Shown here piece after piece: positions 12,883 to 25,739 of a stretch of DNA of 64,000 nt. The stretch covers positions 1-64,000 of the forward strand of contig JAQFVV010006545.1 in the NCBI GenBank assembly GCA_028023455.1. The letters are read 5' to 3'. The notes beneath the pieces are model-generated. The model ran no database searches. It was not told the origin of the DNA and saw only the letters and a program-made list of their open reading frames with translations. The translations under genes and the position numbers were made by a program. The stretch is from Epiperipatus broadwayi (taxonomy: Eukaryota > Onychophora > Udeonychophora > Euonychophora > Peripatidae). Numbering within the stretch: the stretch's first letter is position 1; each line of letters starts with the position of its first letter.

Positions 12883-15800
12883 TATACTTTAGATTAGCTA
12901 AATTTCCCTAAACTTAACCATTGCTTTGACCCATATTTCAATTTAATATTAATGTGCTTACGTACAGAATCAGAATTCTGCATTTAAGTATAATATGAAA
13001 TTATCTTATAACTTTACATAGGGCCTATAAATTTCTGCCCCTCCCCCCCTTTAGTACAAAATTGAACTATTCTAACAAGCAATAACATATTTACAATAAT
13101 TATACATTTAATTATGCCAACAAGCAATAATATCTCTTATATTTCCTATGAAAAGATAATGTGATATGTAAAATCTCTAATCGGTCCAACCAATGGATTT
13201 AAATATAAAACCATAATTTTCTTTAATGCATGCTGAATATTCACCACTTTCTACTTTGGTGACTGTATACATTTTGATAGGTTATTATGTTGCCACAGCC
13301 AGATGATCTTCAATTTTTTTATCTTTCACAAACTCTGACCACAAATCAGTCAGCTTATGAGTTAAAGTAACGCTTTGCCACCCCCACCCCACATCAACAC
13401 ATACATCTGAATACAACCCTCATCCTGTCATAGAAACTTTTATCATATTTTACAAAACCCTCCAGATATTTTATAGCACTATGCAGCACTTCATAATACA
13501 CACATCAGAGTCTCAGTAAGGGAAATTAAACCACTCACAACTTCAAATGTCAGCATTGGCTGAAAGCAGCCTTTTATCCTGAGGTTAGTATTATGTGAGA
13601 AACTAGTCTCTACATATTTACTCTATATAGGTGTGAAAAACATTTTCCACAACTCTATCAATAATTCCCTACTAAATAAAAAGAAATGGAGCTGGGATCA
13701 GGTCCTCGATCTCCTAATACTGCATATATAGTGAATAAATTATGAGATAGTTATTTCCTATCTATCCCTTCATGGTGGTAAGATAACTCTACCTTAGTAA
13801 TACTCAGCATTTATAGCTTCACATATACACTCACACAGAGTGATTATAGTCTTGATGCAAATGACAAAGTCTGACCGATCATGAACCAAACCCATGAACT
13901 ATCTTAATTTAAAACATCAAGCACATAGCAACACCCATCCAATCTTTATAATCATAACAGATCACACCAACATATTAAAGCATAATATCAACCATTCAAA
14001 TGATCATTCAATTACTTTTCATATATCCAATAATAAGCACATAATTTTGATAATAAAAAAAATTCTATTTTTTTTGACAAATATATAAGCATTTATGCTT
14101 TCTTATTATTACACTTTAACATTTTTTATTTTTTTAACTTTAATGGTCCCTTATGGGTCAAAATTACTTCCTTTTTTAAAAAAAATCCTATAACTGTAAA
14201 ATCTATATCAAACATACTATGAACATATAAATAAAACAAAATAAATAAATAATAAACATTACAGATTGGCTCTTTGGTTTGTGTTTCCTTGAGGCCAAGT
14301 CTAAAGATTTTGATACTATTTGTCCACAAACACCAGTTACTATTTTAGTTTATTTGTCTTGGAAAATGTTATATTTTATAGATGCACATAAAGTTCCTTT
14401 CATTCAAGATGTAGCTATATTGATCACAATAATTAAGGGTGGTTGAAAATGAGTCCTGCAGATAATTTTTGCATTTTGAAAACTTTTCTTTCCAGGTTTG
14501 AATTCAGATGCTTGATTTCAGGTTTTAGTTTTTTTAAATGTCATCATTTTTTCCCTTTTTCTTGTTTTTTTTCTTAGTTTTTTTTAGGAGAAAAAAAAAT
14601 TCACTAAAATAATGTTCAAGATGCTTTTCTTTTTATCATTTCTTAGTTTGAGTCACAATCAAAAAAAAAATTACTGTTAAAAATATTGATTAGTCATCTA
14701 ACTTTATATTAAAGTCTGATTGTTCCTTGGAGTTTATTAACTAAGCCATGGATACAATACTGTTCTTGAGATGTCTTCTTTAAACAAACTTTAAAGAACC
14801 AAATATAAAGATTGAGGTATTGAATACAAAATCTTTTATTAAAAGCCAATTTGGTCATAATTGATCTTGGAGAGAAAAAAATTATACACCATTTATAATT
14901 GAATTAGCACTTCATCTTTAAGTAATACTTATACACTTCTTAACAAATTGAATCAATTGCTGCCTTCTGAGAAAGAAAATGATCAGAGAATGGTCAGATG
15001 AATTAGCAAGAGCAGTCCTCCCCCTCACTTTCCTTAGCTTTATATAAGGGAGAGAAAAAAAATCATCTGCAAGTTTCTCTTTTTCCCATGCCTGGTTTCT
15101 TCTAATTTACGATTCTCTCTCTAAAGTCAACCTTTGACCCCATCTTTGGTTTATTGCCTTCAGCTCCAATTTCATTTTAATTTCTTCTTTCTTACACATT
15201 GCCTTTGATTGATGAAAACTATTCAAAAATATAGATTTACTATTAATTTTTATAAAACAGATATTATATACATAATTCTTTTATTTAAAACTGAAATCAA
15301 ATTTAGAACTGAAAACTATAACCAATTCCTATAAAAATGAATTCATTTTACATTATACTATCAAATAATCTAGAGTACAATGTGTAAATTTCCACGAAGA
15401 AAAAAAAATGCATCACACATGCACATACCCACAATACTAAATAGAGAACTGCTTGTTCATATTCATATTAGCACAAAAAATTTTTTGTTCACATTAGTAC
15501 AAAATGTCTTTCCTAATTTTCTAAACTTTTAAACCTCTTCTTATGGAAAAAACTGTCAAACACATGATATCTATAACCAGTTCAATTTCAATTTGCATTA
15601 ACATTTTTATTGATAAATATTATGATTCACAAAAACTCTTTCCTTTAGACATATAAATAAATATTTTTCAGATATTACAGCACATTCAATAGTCAATCCC
15701 CCTTCTCTCTATATAATTCTAGCTATAATTTTAAATAAAGCACACACAGATCTCTCTATATATGTTAAATTTAAGCCACACAGTTATTAATCTCTCCAAA

Positions 15801-16674
15801 TAAAGTCTTTCAACTTCTCTTAAACTTAAACAAATTTTTTATTTGGAAATAGTTAAGAAACTAACCCTACTATTTATTTTGCAATCATTAGTTTCTTTAC
15901 AAAAGAAACTAAAGGTTACAGCATATTTGTCTTTAATATCTTCAATTGAATTTTTATTTAATTTTTTGACAATTTGATTTATTTTTTTATATCTATATTT
16001 GTTTACATTTAGGTTGACATATATATTAATATATAATATGAATTGAACTCAGAGAAACTTTGATCCTGCAGTGAATCAATAATTGTTGAGAATGATTATC
16101 ATTAATAAATATTGATTTTTACTCTTATTTTTTATATTTTATTTTATTAAGATAATTTTTTTTTCATGTATTTTTATTAAGTACTTGAGGGAAATTATTA
16201 AATGTGACATTTCAATAAATTTTTTTCATTTTCTAATAACCAATTTTTAAAAATATTTTTTTATTTCTGTTAATTTAATTTTTCATTATAGTTTCTTTAA
16301 CAATATTAGTAATATCTGATATTCAATGTGTTGAACATTTGTAGAATATATATTTTCTGTATATCTTAATTTCAATATTTATTTTCATGTTAAATATATT
16401 TTTATTAATATTTAAATCCATAAAATTAACATAATTGATTTCTTGCATTTCCATTTTGAATTTTTTGTTGTTGTTTTTTTTTATTTTATTTTATTATGAA
16501 TATATATCCATTTAAGATTATTTTCAGAGAATATTATGAAATAATTGTATATGTGACTTCTGTAAAATGTCAAATATTGAGTTTTAATCTTAAAATGCAT
16601 AATAAAACAAACAGAGCTACAAATTTATGTTGATGCCATCAATTATTAGAAAATGAAAAAATATTAAAAACGAG
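12881..16674. other. Non-coding spacer, no gene recognised
   Basis: Almost 3.8 kb of AT-rich DNA. The open frames at 13894-14088 and 14126-14329 are low-complexity and match nothing I know. No conserved exon or repeat end identified. Confidence 0.5.
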
Positions 16675-16885
16675 TCACCATTAATAATTTCTTTCATAAC
16701 ATTATAAAAAAATATGCAACTAAAAATATTTTAATAAAATACAAAAATAAATAAAATAATACTATATTATACATTACAGTAAAAATAAAAAAAAATACTT
16801 ATAACAGTATATAAATACATCAAAAATTAAATAAAAAGTAATAATAAGATATAAAATTTAATTTGTATATAAAACATCTTATTAT
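16675..16885 (+). repeat. Dispersed direct repeat, copy 1
   Basis: About 205 bp beginning near ttaataatttctttcata and ending near aaaacatcttat. A diverged second copy in the same orientation lies at 19942-20150. Shared blocks include cattataaaaaaatat, cttataacagta, gtaataataagatataaa. The pair is about 3.26 kb apart. Confidence 0.75.
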
Positions 16886-17339
16886 AACATGATTGTTATA
16901 TGGCACACAATAATATAGTGTGCACAAATATATGTAAAGTTGAAAAGAAAATTAGAAATAAACACAGACATAAATTTGTAAATATTTTTCTACACTATCG
17001 TGGAATAATAAAGGGTTAAATAATTCTGAATTTAAAATAGAATTTTATTATGAAATAAATATTTAAAAAAAAAGGTCTAAATAAATAATATTCTGATTTT
17101 GAAATATAAAAACATAAAAACAAGCAGGGTTTGTTTTTGAAATCTTTTAATTAAAACTTGTATAAAATAAGTGTTGTTTATTATTAATGCTTGTTTACAT
17201 TTCTATTATCTATTTTTTTAAAAACTCTTTGATAAAATTTCTAAATGTAACTTTTTAATTAAAAGTGCTTTTGGAGGGATAAAAATTGTTTCTAACCAAG
17301 AGGGATTAGGAAAAAAACACAGTTTTTAAATTAGTGTTG

Positions 17340-18030
17340 TTGTCACCTCAATGCAAGTCTATAAAAGGGTTGGATAAAAAGATTAGTTCAATTTGATTTG
17401 TAGCTTTTATAAAATCTGGACAGAAGTGTCTTGTTTTAATATTTTAATCAGGTGGACAAATTGGCCAGATGCAAAGTTTAGATATTAATTTTTTTAAGAC
17501 AGTTCTTGTCTTAATATTTTTGGTGAAGCAGTTGAATAATGGCTAGCTGCAAAGTTTGGCTAAAATATTTTGTGAAGAGTGAGCTGCAGTTTGTTGATAA
17601 CTGTTTTGTGAAGAGTGAGCTGCAGTTTTTTTGGCAACTGTAGCAGAGAGTGGCCACAGTAAAGCTAGCTGCAGAGATGGCTGGAAGAATTATACAGAGG
17701 ATTTCCATGAAGATATAAGAATGCAAGGAAGCAGATGCCCTAATTTACTGCTGAAGTTTTGAATCATGAAGTTGACCCACTTCTATATTCACTAGTCTAC
17801 TTAAATGTGGAGAAGAAAGTTTGCTGACCTGAAGTCTGCAAGCCTGAGACATAAGAGAACTTAAATCAAGACTAACTTACCTGGATTATAATTTCCTGAT
17901 TATGACTTTCCTGAACTGGTCTCCATCAAGAGAAACCATCAGTTGATGAAGAAGTAGTTATACTTATGCTGCTGTGTCTATATCCAGAAAAGCACAGATA
18001 AATGAATATATAGTGAGTTGTATTTTTTTT
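17340..18030 (+). other. Higher-complexity block with TATA box, unidentified
   Basis: This stretch is less AT-rich than its surroundings. TATAAAAG lies at 17360-17367, followed by two copies of ttttgtgaagagtgagctgc at 17568 and 17603 (35 bp apart) and about 400 bp of complex sequence. It lies between the two direct repeats at 16.7 and 20.0 kb. A terminal repeat or promoter of a retroelement is possible, but no polymerase, primer-binding site or matching second terminal repeat was found. Open frames of up to 71 codons show nothing familiar. Confidence 0.3.
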
Positions 18031-19941
18031 AATATTCCTGCAAAAAATACATTTTAATTTAGTAACTTAAAGTAAAACAAATAAATAATTTGCTTGAATC
18101 AAACATCTAAAAGAGAGATGATTTGCTCTATATATATTTTGTAAAGAAATAATTTTTATATTCATTAAAAATGACATTCTAAAAGTGAGATATAATCTGT
18201 AAGGATTATTTAAAATCAGTTATTGAGAAATCAAAAAGGCATTTTGAAATTTATATTTTTAATTCTAAAAACAATTCTATTTTTCATTTATTAAAAAAAA
18301 TAATGATAAAGAGAGATTCTAAAAAAAGGAGCAGATGATTTTATATATATTATTAAAGAAATTGTTTTTAGTAGTTCCCTTAAAAAATGACATTTTAAAA
18401 ATATGACCAATAATTTTTGATTGGACTAAAAATAAAAAAATAAATATATAAATAAAAAAGTAAAGAATTACTAGACAATTCTTCTAAATTTAAAGCATTG
18501 ATAATTAATTAATCTACAAGAAAAAAGTGACCTGTCAAAAATTGAACATATTTTTTTAAAATAAAAATAAAAAGAAAGCTGCAATAGAATTTCATAAATT
18601 TATTTTTTTATATTGATACACATGTATATATGTAAATTTTACATATATTCAAAATGAAATTAGTAATTATAAAAAATATTGTTATTTATTGTTTGACAAA
18701 ATTAAATTTGTTAATAATCTGTGCAATTCTATATACATGTTTTAGTAAACCTAGCATAGATATTTTTATTATTAAAATATAACTTAAAAGTTTAATCATG
18801 TATTATTGTAGGACAAGTCAAATATATTCAGAAATTTCATGCACATGCATGTATGTGTGCATATATAGATCAATGCTTGTCAAGTGTTACACATGAAATT
18901 GAATCTCTTTTTGTCATTATTGAATATCAATTGAAATATATTAATTGTATATTATAAATCACATGTCTGTGTGCATATATATGTAAATCACCATGTAATA
19001 ACTTGAATTTTGTATTAATCACATATATGTAAATCACAATTTGATAATTTGTTATTGTGTGTTAATCAAAATTAGAGGGGTATATATGTGTAGCTTAATT
19101 CTACTGACCTTAACTTATTTTTTTATTATTGTTAATAAAATTGTGTTTTCAGTTGTTCTGAATATTTTTAGAATATCTGTTTCCATCATCACTTGGTCAC
19201 CATAATAGTAATAGAACTTATGTTCTCTGAGGTAGATCCAAGCATGTGATGAATATATAAATGGAGATGTATTTAGTACTTTAGGGGAGACATTGCCCTG
19301 GCTTGGTAAAATGATTATATTCTTCAAAGTTCTTGCACTACATTTTATTTTAGTTTAGTCTTGGAAATTAAGTTTATAGATGGCCAATACATTAATGGTA
19401 CTAAGTGGTCAGAGCATTGATGATGATCACTATATTTTAATATCCCAGCATTATTGTTTAGATTTTTTCTAGTTATATATTCTAAGATATTAGCATTTAA
19501 GTTGGTCCATCCAAATTAACATTTAAATAATTTCCCCAAGTTGGCCATGACTCAATAGCTAGCCTGGTTTACAGAAGACCCATTTCTAATCTGGTCACCA
19601 GATTGACTGTTGATTTATTTTCATGAATCATTCATGATGATAAATGGTTTTTTTCTTGAGTATTACTTATGACTACTTATACTTCTTGATAATTTTGTTT
19701 AATGTGTTGTTAATTATACTCATAGTTGCTCTAAGGAGTGACTGGCTGATCTCACAGAGATATCATATCTCATGCTCTTTTTTGAATATATAAAATTGCT
19801 TAGATATTTTTGGATATTAAAAGGTACTTTAAATTTTATTATTTGAAATATTTTGGAGTGATGAAGATTTTCCATCACCTTAAATTTGCCATCACCCTAG
19901 GTTCATCAAAACTTTGTATCCACCACCCCATCCTGTTACAT

Positions 19942-20150
19942 TAATAATTGCTTTCATGTCATTATAAAAAAATATACAACTAAAAATTTTTTTAATAAGA
20001 TAATACTAACAATAAAAAGTGACAAATTAATATTATACATTACTGTAAAAATAAACAAATATACTTATAACAGTAGATAAATACATCAAAAAATTAAATA
20101 AAAAGTAATAATAAGATATAAACTTTTAATTTGTAAATAAAACATCTTAT
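19942..20150 (+). repeat. Dispersed direct repeat, copy 2
   Basis: Diverged second copy of the repeat at 16675-16885, same orientation, with several small insertions and deletions. Confidence 0.75.
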
Positions 20151-20488
20151 GTATGTATAATTTATAAAATTTCAATAAAGTTATAAATAAAATTATGGGT
20201 TATCTATATAAAACAAAATACAATGTCTGCTATGAAAGCAAAGCAATAATGACTATTTATGTAGGAAATAGAAAAGAAAACTACATTTCAGATTACAACA
20301 TTTAAATAACAAAAAGGCAGCAATTTTCCAACATAAAATTATAAATAGATATTATAAATACTCAAATAGAAATGATTGAGTTTGTAACAAATTACTATAA
20401 AAAAAAGCATTGAGCATTCATTATATAGAGATAAATATAATTCATGCCTTAATATTGACTGAGAAAAAGATTTATATTTGTTTAAATA

Positions 20489-20515
20489 TATAATAATAAT
20501 AATAATAAGTAGATT

Positions 20516-20613
<98 letters not shown>
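20489..20613. repeat. (TAA)n microsatellite
   Basis: Two runs of TAA units, 20489-20509 and 20518-20613, separated by a short agtagattta-like interruption. The long isoleucine-rich open frames on both strands here are only translations of this repeat. Confidence 0.97.
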
Positions 20614-21179
20614 GTAGATATATCTTAATTAATAATACTATTATAAAAATCAAAAGAGAGAGTGGTGCTTCAAAAATATCAAAATAGATTTGAGATATTT
20701 ATTTTATATAGCGTGATGTTTGTGAATTGTAATAAACTAAAGATCAAATTTTTCAAGCTAATGCACATGCATCATTCATTCAGACACAGTAAAAAGTAAT
20801 TTAAAGTGATTGTTTTATCTTCATGCTTTCATTTCCGATGCTTGAGATTTGCCCATTCTTAAGCGTTTGGGTTGAAAGAATAGGTGGATTCATTTTATTC
20901 TTTCGCAAAGACTTTATCTTATGTTGGAAGTGAAAATATTCATTTATTATTAAGATTCATAAAGCACATGTGCATTAGCTTGAAAAAGCTGATCTTCAGT
21001 TTATTACAAAATATGTTTGCTAAAAATTACCAATTCAATATATTTGAAAAATTTAGAGTATCAAAAATTTTTAAACAAGATAAATAATAAATTTTATTTT
21101 CATTTATCAGTAAAAATAAGATGGTTATTAAAATACTTAATATCAAATGTAATAAAATTAATAACAAAAATAATGATTG
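20614..21179. other. Non-coding spacer
   Basis: AT-rich DNA with no recognisable gene. Open frames at 20884-21087 and 21017-21262 are unlike any family I know, and the second runs into the SINE. Confidence 0.45.
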
Positions 21180-21285
21180 ATGTCAAGCATTGGTGGGTGA
21201 GAGGTCAACACAGCTGCCTTACAAGTAGTTGTCCCAGATTAGCAGGTTTGCTTCCCGGCTGATGCTATGACACATGAAAAAACAT
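21180..21285 (+). mobile_element. Short tRNA-like SINE, copy 1
   Basis: About 100 bp running from TGTCAAGCATTGG to a short A-rich tail after GACACATG. A box B-like element, GGTTTGCTTCCCGG, lies at 21246-21259, and a box A-like stretch GGTGGGTGAGAGG near 21191. The same ends occur in copies at 47055-47143 and 48211-48325 (minus strand). Flanks taatgattga and taatgataga look like an aged target duplication. Confidence 0.75.
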
Positions 21286-22555
21286 AATAATAATGATAGA
21301 TAATTGCATATTTATAATGCTAGAAAATATAAATATACAGTAGAATATTGTAGAAGTGTTGTTGAAAATCTTATTTTGAAGCTTTTATTGTTTTGATTTC
21401 TTTATTTAGTTATAAAATGTTTGTTCAATATCCTGAAGGTATATTAGAGATCAAAATGTAGGAAGTTTAGAATAAAAATTATGTAAAATATCAAAAGAAA
21501 GTCTTTATTTTTGATAACAGAAGCAAAAAAGTGTAAATACACACAAAAATAATACTACATTAAAAATTGTCATTGACATAGAAGGTAAAAAATAGTATGA
21601 TGTAAGTGTAAGAGAAATAGAAGTTTATTAATACAAAAGTAATATTTGTAGATTTTACTTTACAGGGTTAAAAATATTGGTGCAACATTTAGAAATTAAA
21701 AATAGTGAACATGATAAAATTAGTTCTTCCCAATAGATATAAAGCATGGTTTATATTGTATTCAAAATAATGTTGTTTTTAAGGTAAGCATTTACATATA
21801 ATAATTTTTAATTTTTAAGCTAAAAAATTTTTATTATTAATTATATAAATACAGATCAGTGATCTAAGCTTGGGTTTCTGCAATGATTGGTATAGTAATA
21901 TTCCTTTGGGGTCATATCCCAGCGTCATATTCTTATGTTGATGACAAAATTCTCTATCCATTTCTAGTAACTGAAAGTAAGGCTAAGCAAATTCCAATAG
22001 TCAGAATTCTTTTTCAGTTTCCAGGAAATTTGATACTTTTTATTGTCTTTTACAATGTGTAAACTCTCTTTCCACAAGTATAATAACAATCACCGTATTC
22101 TTTATTTTTATCAGCATGTATTTCTCTGCTTACTTATGATATACACTAATTCGGTATCTAACGAGTATCTAGAATTAACTTCCTAAGTGTCGTTATTCCA
22201 TTTTTAAGGTATTGAATAAAATATTTTGGTTCCTATTACTCAGAAGTATATTTATATTCAATTTCTAAATTTGTCAGCCTTTTATAATTGGTTGAAAAAT
22301 AAGTCAAATAAAATATTTATAATACTGTGGATATTATTTTTTAATATTTTCATAAAGGAAAAAAAACGTTGTTTATGATTATTTGATAAAATTTTCATAT
22401 ATATGTTTCAAAACAATCTTGATTAGGAATAAGAAATGCTTTTAAAAATATTAGTCTTTTCTAATTGTGTGCTGCAATGAGAAAGCCTGAGCAAATATTT
22501 TTTCTAGAAAAGCATATGTTTGCAATTGAATAAAAGAATTCCATATATATATATG
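21286..22555. other. Non-coding spacer
   Basis: AT-rich DNA with no recognisable gene or element. A small (AT)n run lies at about 22541-22553. Confidence 0.5.
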
Positions 22556-22559
22556 TCGA

Positions 22560-23940
22560 TACGAAGATTTTCACGGTTTGCATATATAAAAGGCATATTT
22601 TGCGGGGTCATCCGTATTAAAAAAATTTAAATATTGATATACCAACACGTTTCGATGTGATCACACAGTCATCCACTGGGTGATAAAAGGTAGAAAGAAG
22701 GTTGTAGAGGAGCTAGTTCCATCAATAGCAAAAATGTTAAATTAAGGTTTTTTAAAAAAAATCTTTCCAAATAGGAGGAAGTTTGTATGTATCATTTTGC
22801 TTATTGATACAATCTGGCCTTTTAAGTATCTCAATGGCTTATCTAATTTTACACTGGTAGAGATTATCACATCTGGATATGGTCCTGGTACTAGAAAAAT
22901 CAATTTTATGACCTGAATCTATAGTATGGAGTGAGAGTGTTGATGATGATGAGTGTTAGCATGCTCATCTCTCCTAACACTTATGCAACAATTACTCATA
23001 CCTATGTAAGAAGCTTTACAATTTGCACATGAGATTTGATAAAAACCATAAGATTCAAGAGGGATTGAATCCTTAGGCTTGGTTATTATATTGCTGATCT
23101 TTTGATGAGTAGAAAATGTTGTATCTATATTATAGCATTGTAATATACGTCCAATAGTGTCTGTAGTTCATTTTACATATGGAACACAAATCCTAATTGC
23201 TGATTTATCATCTTTTTGTTTCCTCTTTTGTCCAATTTAGGCTTGAAATAAGGCTGTCTTTATAAATTTATAATTATAACTATTTGCTAATAAAATACTA
23301 TTAATATGATTTATTTCTTTTTTCAGATGTGACTTATCTGAAAGGTTAATTGCTCTATTTAAAAGAGTTTTGGCTACAGAAACTATCTGAGTTGGTGATG
23401 ATGATAATGTAAATGTAAATATCTGTCCGTGTGTGTATTCTTTCTGTAAATCGAAAAAAGATAAACTATTTGGTGTTCTGGTGACTAGAACAGCAAGAAA
23501 AGAAAGTTTTTCATCAGACTCTGTCTCCATTGTAAATTTAATATGAGGATGCGGCATATTATTTAATTGTAAGAAAAAATTATCTAATATATTTTTTCCA
23601 TGTTGCCATATGACAAAAGTGTCATCTATGTATCTGAGCCAAATGAGAGGTTTTAAAGATGTTGATTCCAAAGCACGAGTTTTTATATTTTCCATGAATA
23701 AATCAGCTATTACTCCTGAGATAGGTGAGTCCATAGGAGTACCAAAAACTTGTCTGTAATGCTGTCCATTGTATACAAAATATGTGTTCAAGAGACAATG
23801 TTTAATCAAAGCAATAATATGGACTGGTAAATTGTAACGTTGTGAAATTATATTTAAAGCTTCATCAATTGGAATGTTTGTAAATAAAGACACGACATCA
23901 AAACTGATCAGAATGTCATTAGCATTAATTTTTAAATTTT
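22560..23940 (-). mobile_element. Penelope-like retroelement 1 (RT plus GIY-YIG), 5'-truncated
   Basis: Minus-strand remnant of a Penelope-like element. The RT palm and fingers are followed by a linker and the GIY-YIG endonuclease, the order typical of this class. The 5' side stops at about 23940, just before the RT motif A, so it is truncated. Downstream of the coding part, the segment at 22645-22680 carries a short hairpin followed by CGAAAC on the minus strand, the position where Penelope-like elements carry hammerhead ribozyme motifs. The 3' boundary is not precisely known. Confidence 0.85.
22780..23940 (-). pseudogene. Penelope-like RT / GIY-YIG polyprotein, broken
   Basis: One frame reads from about 23939 as KINANDILISFDVVSLFTN (motif A with its Asp), then GTPMDSPISGVIADLFME (motif B, with Asp where Gly is usual: PMGSP to PMDSP), then WLRYIDDTFVIWQHG (motif C with both catalytic Asp), and a thumb region. 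An in-frame TAA ends the longest open stretch at about 23237, but homology continues in the same frame: a TGA, then TKPKDSIPLESYGFYQISC and CKASYIG, which is the GIY-YIG core. Past about 22945 the frame shifts and another stop follows before RPDCINKQNDTYKLPP. Two in-frame stops and one frameshift mean it is inactive. No ATG is needed, because the copy is truncated. Confidence 0.87.
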
Positions 23941-24194
23941 TTTAAGTCTTAATAATTTTTATTAGTGATTTATTAAATTAGAGATGATCTAATAATGAAT
24001 AATATTTTGTAGTATAATTTTCACTATACCACTCTCACTCATTGTTAGGATAATCTTCAATCAAATGAATAAGTAATAAAAATTATTAATATACTTCCAT
24101 TAAGTGTTAAAGTGGAAACGGCAGTAAGTTTGACACTTATCAAACAAACTGTAATAATTGACTATGTATATATACTGTAAAATGATAAAGATAT

Positions 24195-24680
24195 GTATAA
24201 ATGATTGTGACGTCTTGTACTGTAGCTTCTTCTTAAACGAAGTCAAGAATCTCTCATCAATTATGCCCAGAGAAACCTGTTAGCTAAGTTTTCCCATATT
24301 CTGCTCCATCCCATTTCCACAACATAATCTTTGTCAACTCTATGGCCTTTATATCTAAATCCCCCTTATCTTTTTACAAACCCAGCATAAAAACCAATAA
24401 TCCACTTTCTGTATAATCCCTTTTTTCATATTTATGCTTCCATAACTTTATTATATGTACCCTTTCTGTTTTCAAGCATTTACATTCAATTAACAAATAC
24501 CTAATATTTTCTATTCCTTCCTTACATAATTTTCAGACTAAATCACCAATATTTTTCCATTTACATATATATTCTCTTGTTGCTGCCTCATAATGAAATG
24601 TTCATCTTGGGGATCATACAATTTTTTCCCATGTCTTTTTACATATGTTTATGATTACACGCTCTAGAATTTGTTAAAAA
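24195..24680 (-). pseudogene. 3' end of a LINE, zinc-knuckle C terminus and 3' UTR, copy 1
   Basis: Read on the minus strand from about 24610, one frame gives HYEAATREYICKWKNIGDLV, a stop, KLCKEGIENIRYLLIECK and CLKTERVHIIKLWKHK. This is the CxxC...C type tail found at the end of ORF2 in many LINEs. The stop is TGA where a cysteine codon would complete the CxxC pair. The following non-coding part (24200-24410) recurs at 31695-31925, where only this part is present. Clade not determined. Confidence 0.65.
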
Positions 24681-24689
24681 TGGTTATCA

Positions 24690-25285
24690 ACCAGTTCTTA
24701 TCTTGCATGAGAATGGTGTTGTGAAAATTACACTACGGAAATATTATTCCTATTAAATCTGTTCTGTTTTTAGATGTCATTCTTGGAAATTAGCTTATCG
24801 ATTCTATCTTAAGTTATATTAATATATTTAAAGATGCTGCCATGGTATTTTATATGTGTAATGACCTTCAGTACATTAAATAAAATAGACTAAAGCTAGG
24901 CAACATTTTATTCAATTTTAGATTACATATGACAAAGGGAAAGAATAACTGTCATACTATAAAAAATAGCAAATATTGAAAAATGTATATTGATTAAACA
25001 ACTTATAGATCACAACATAAGATAGATCAAAAATAAAAAAATATATACACAAATATTTCTGAAAATTTAGAAAGTTATGACAAAAGATTAGCACTCGTGT
25101 TTAAACATGGAACTTTATAAGTAATTTATTGCAAGTCACATCTTCATACAAAGAACTAAAGAACTGAAACACATGCTATTATTAGTTCTGTGTTTTAAAA
25201 ATAATTTTTATTGCTTTTTGTGATAAATATTAAATATTTTAAACTAAATAAACTATTTAATATTATTCATTTTATTTTTTATATG
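24690..25285. other. Non-coding, upstream of the first visible hemocyanin exon
   Basis: AT-rich DNA with no recognisable coding. If the gene has further exons upstream, this is intron. Confidence 0.5.
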
Positions 25286-25403
25286 ACTTTACTGTAGATA
25301 AGTTATATATATATATATATATATATATATAACTTATCTACAGTAAAGTTTAACATCTCAACTATATATATATATATATATATATATTAGTTGAGATGTT
25401 AAA
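25286..25403. repeat. Two adjacent AT-cored hairpins just upstream of a splice acceptor
   Basis: Hairpin 1 pairs 25286-25306 (actttactgtagataagtta and one more base) with 25329-25349 around an (AT)n loop. Hairpin 2 pairs 25349-25363 (tttaacatctcaact) with 25389-25403 around another (AT)n loop. Both stems are perfect as read. The second ends 18 bases before the acceptor AG of the hemocyanin exon, so it covers the expected branch-point area. Confidence 0.9.
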
Positions 25404-25421
25404 AAGCATTCTGAATTGTAG

Positions 25422-25608
25422 GTAAAATATGAACATATTCAACATGAAGGTTTTAAGTACAGATTTAGAGTGATAAACCGCAGTAATCGAGATATTGATG
25501 CTACTGTGCGAATATTTTTTGCTCCAAAATATAATATCCAAGGAAAAGAACTGACCGATGATGAGCTTCGAAGATCACTATTTGAAATGGATAAATTCAC
25601 AGTAAGGC
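25422..25608 (+). CDS. Hemocyanin/PPO-superfamily C-terminal domain, exon n-2
   Basis: This 187-bp exon encodes 62 residues plus the first base of the next codon. Hemocyanins carry oxygen in arthropod hemolymph; the related prophenoloxidases oxidise phenols in immunity. The segment YEHIQHEGFKYRFRVINRS begins the C-terminal beta-rich domain, and DIDATVRIFFAPKYNIQGK and RRSLFEMDKFTVR are hallmark strands of the family (ATVRIFLAPKYD-like, EMDKF). The acceptor is ttgtag|GTAAAA at 25420-25421 and the donor GGC|gtaagt at 25609, a strong match to consensus. Phase 1: the C completes a Leu codon with TT of the exon at 40049. The exon carries no copper ligands, which belong to the preceding domain. I cannot tell hemocyanin from phenoloxidase on this segment alone; the APKY phrase favours the chelicerate/myriapod hemocyanin side. 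Confidence 0.92.
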
Positions 25609-25739
25609 GTAAGTAAAATAAACATTTATATTAATAGATATTTGAGCAATATGTGTTGTAAATTTTATATATATATATATATATATCTTTTGTATTGTAT
25701 TTAATGATCTATACTGGTTTAAATAGCTAACAACAAATT

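Noticed and set aside
20339-20687. Open frames on both strands with long isoleucine runs
   Set aside because: They are translations of the (TAA)n array. Same reasoning for the frames over 33581-33826 and 39732-40175.
1-25421. Search for upstream hemocyanin exons (copper-site HxxxH, HHWHWH-like segments)
   Set aside because: None was found by reading. Absence is not proven, because short diverged exons are easy to miss without a profile search.
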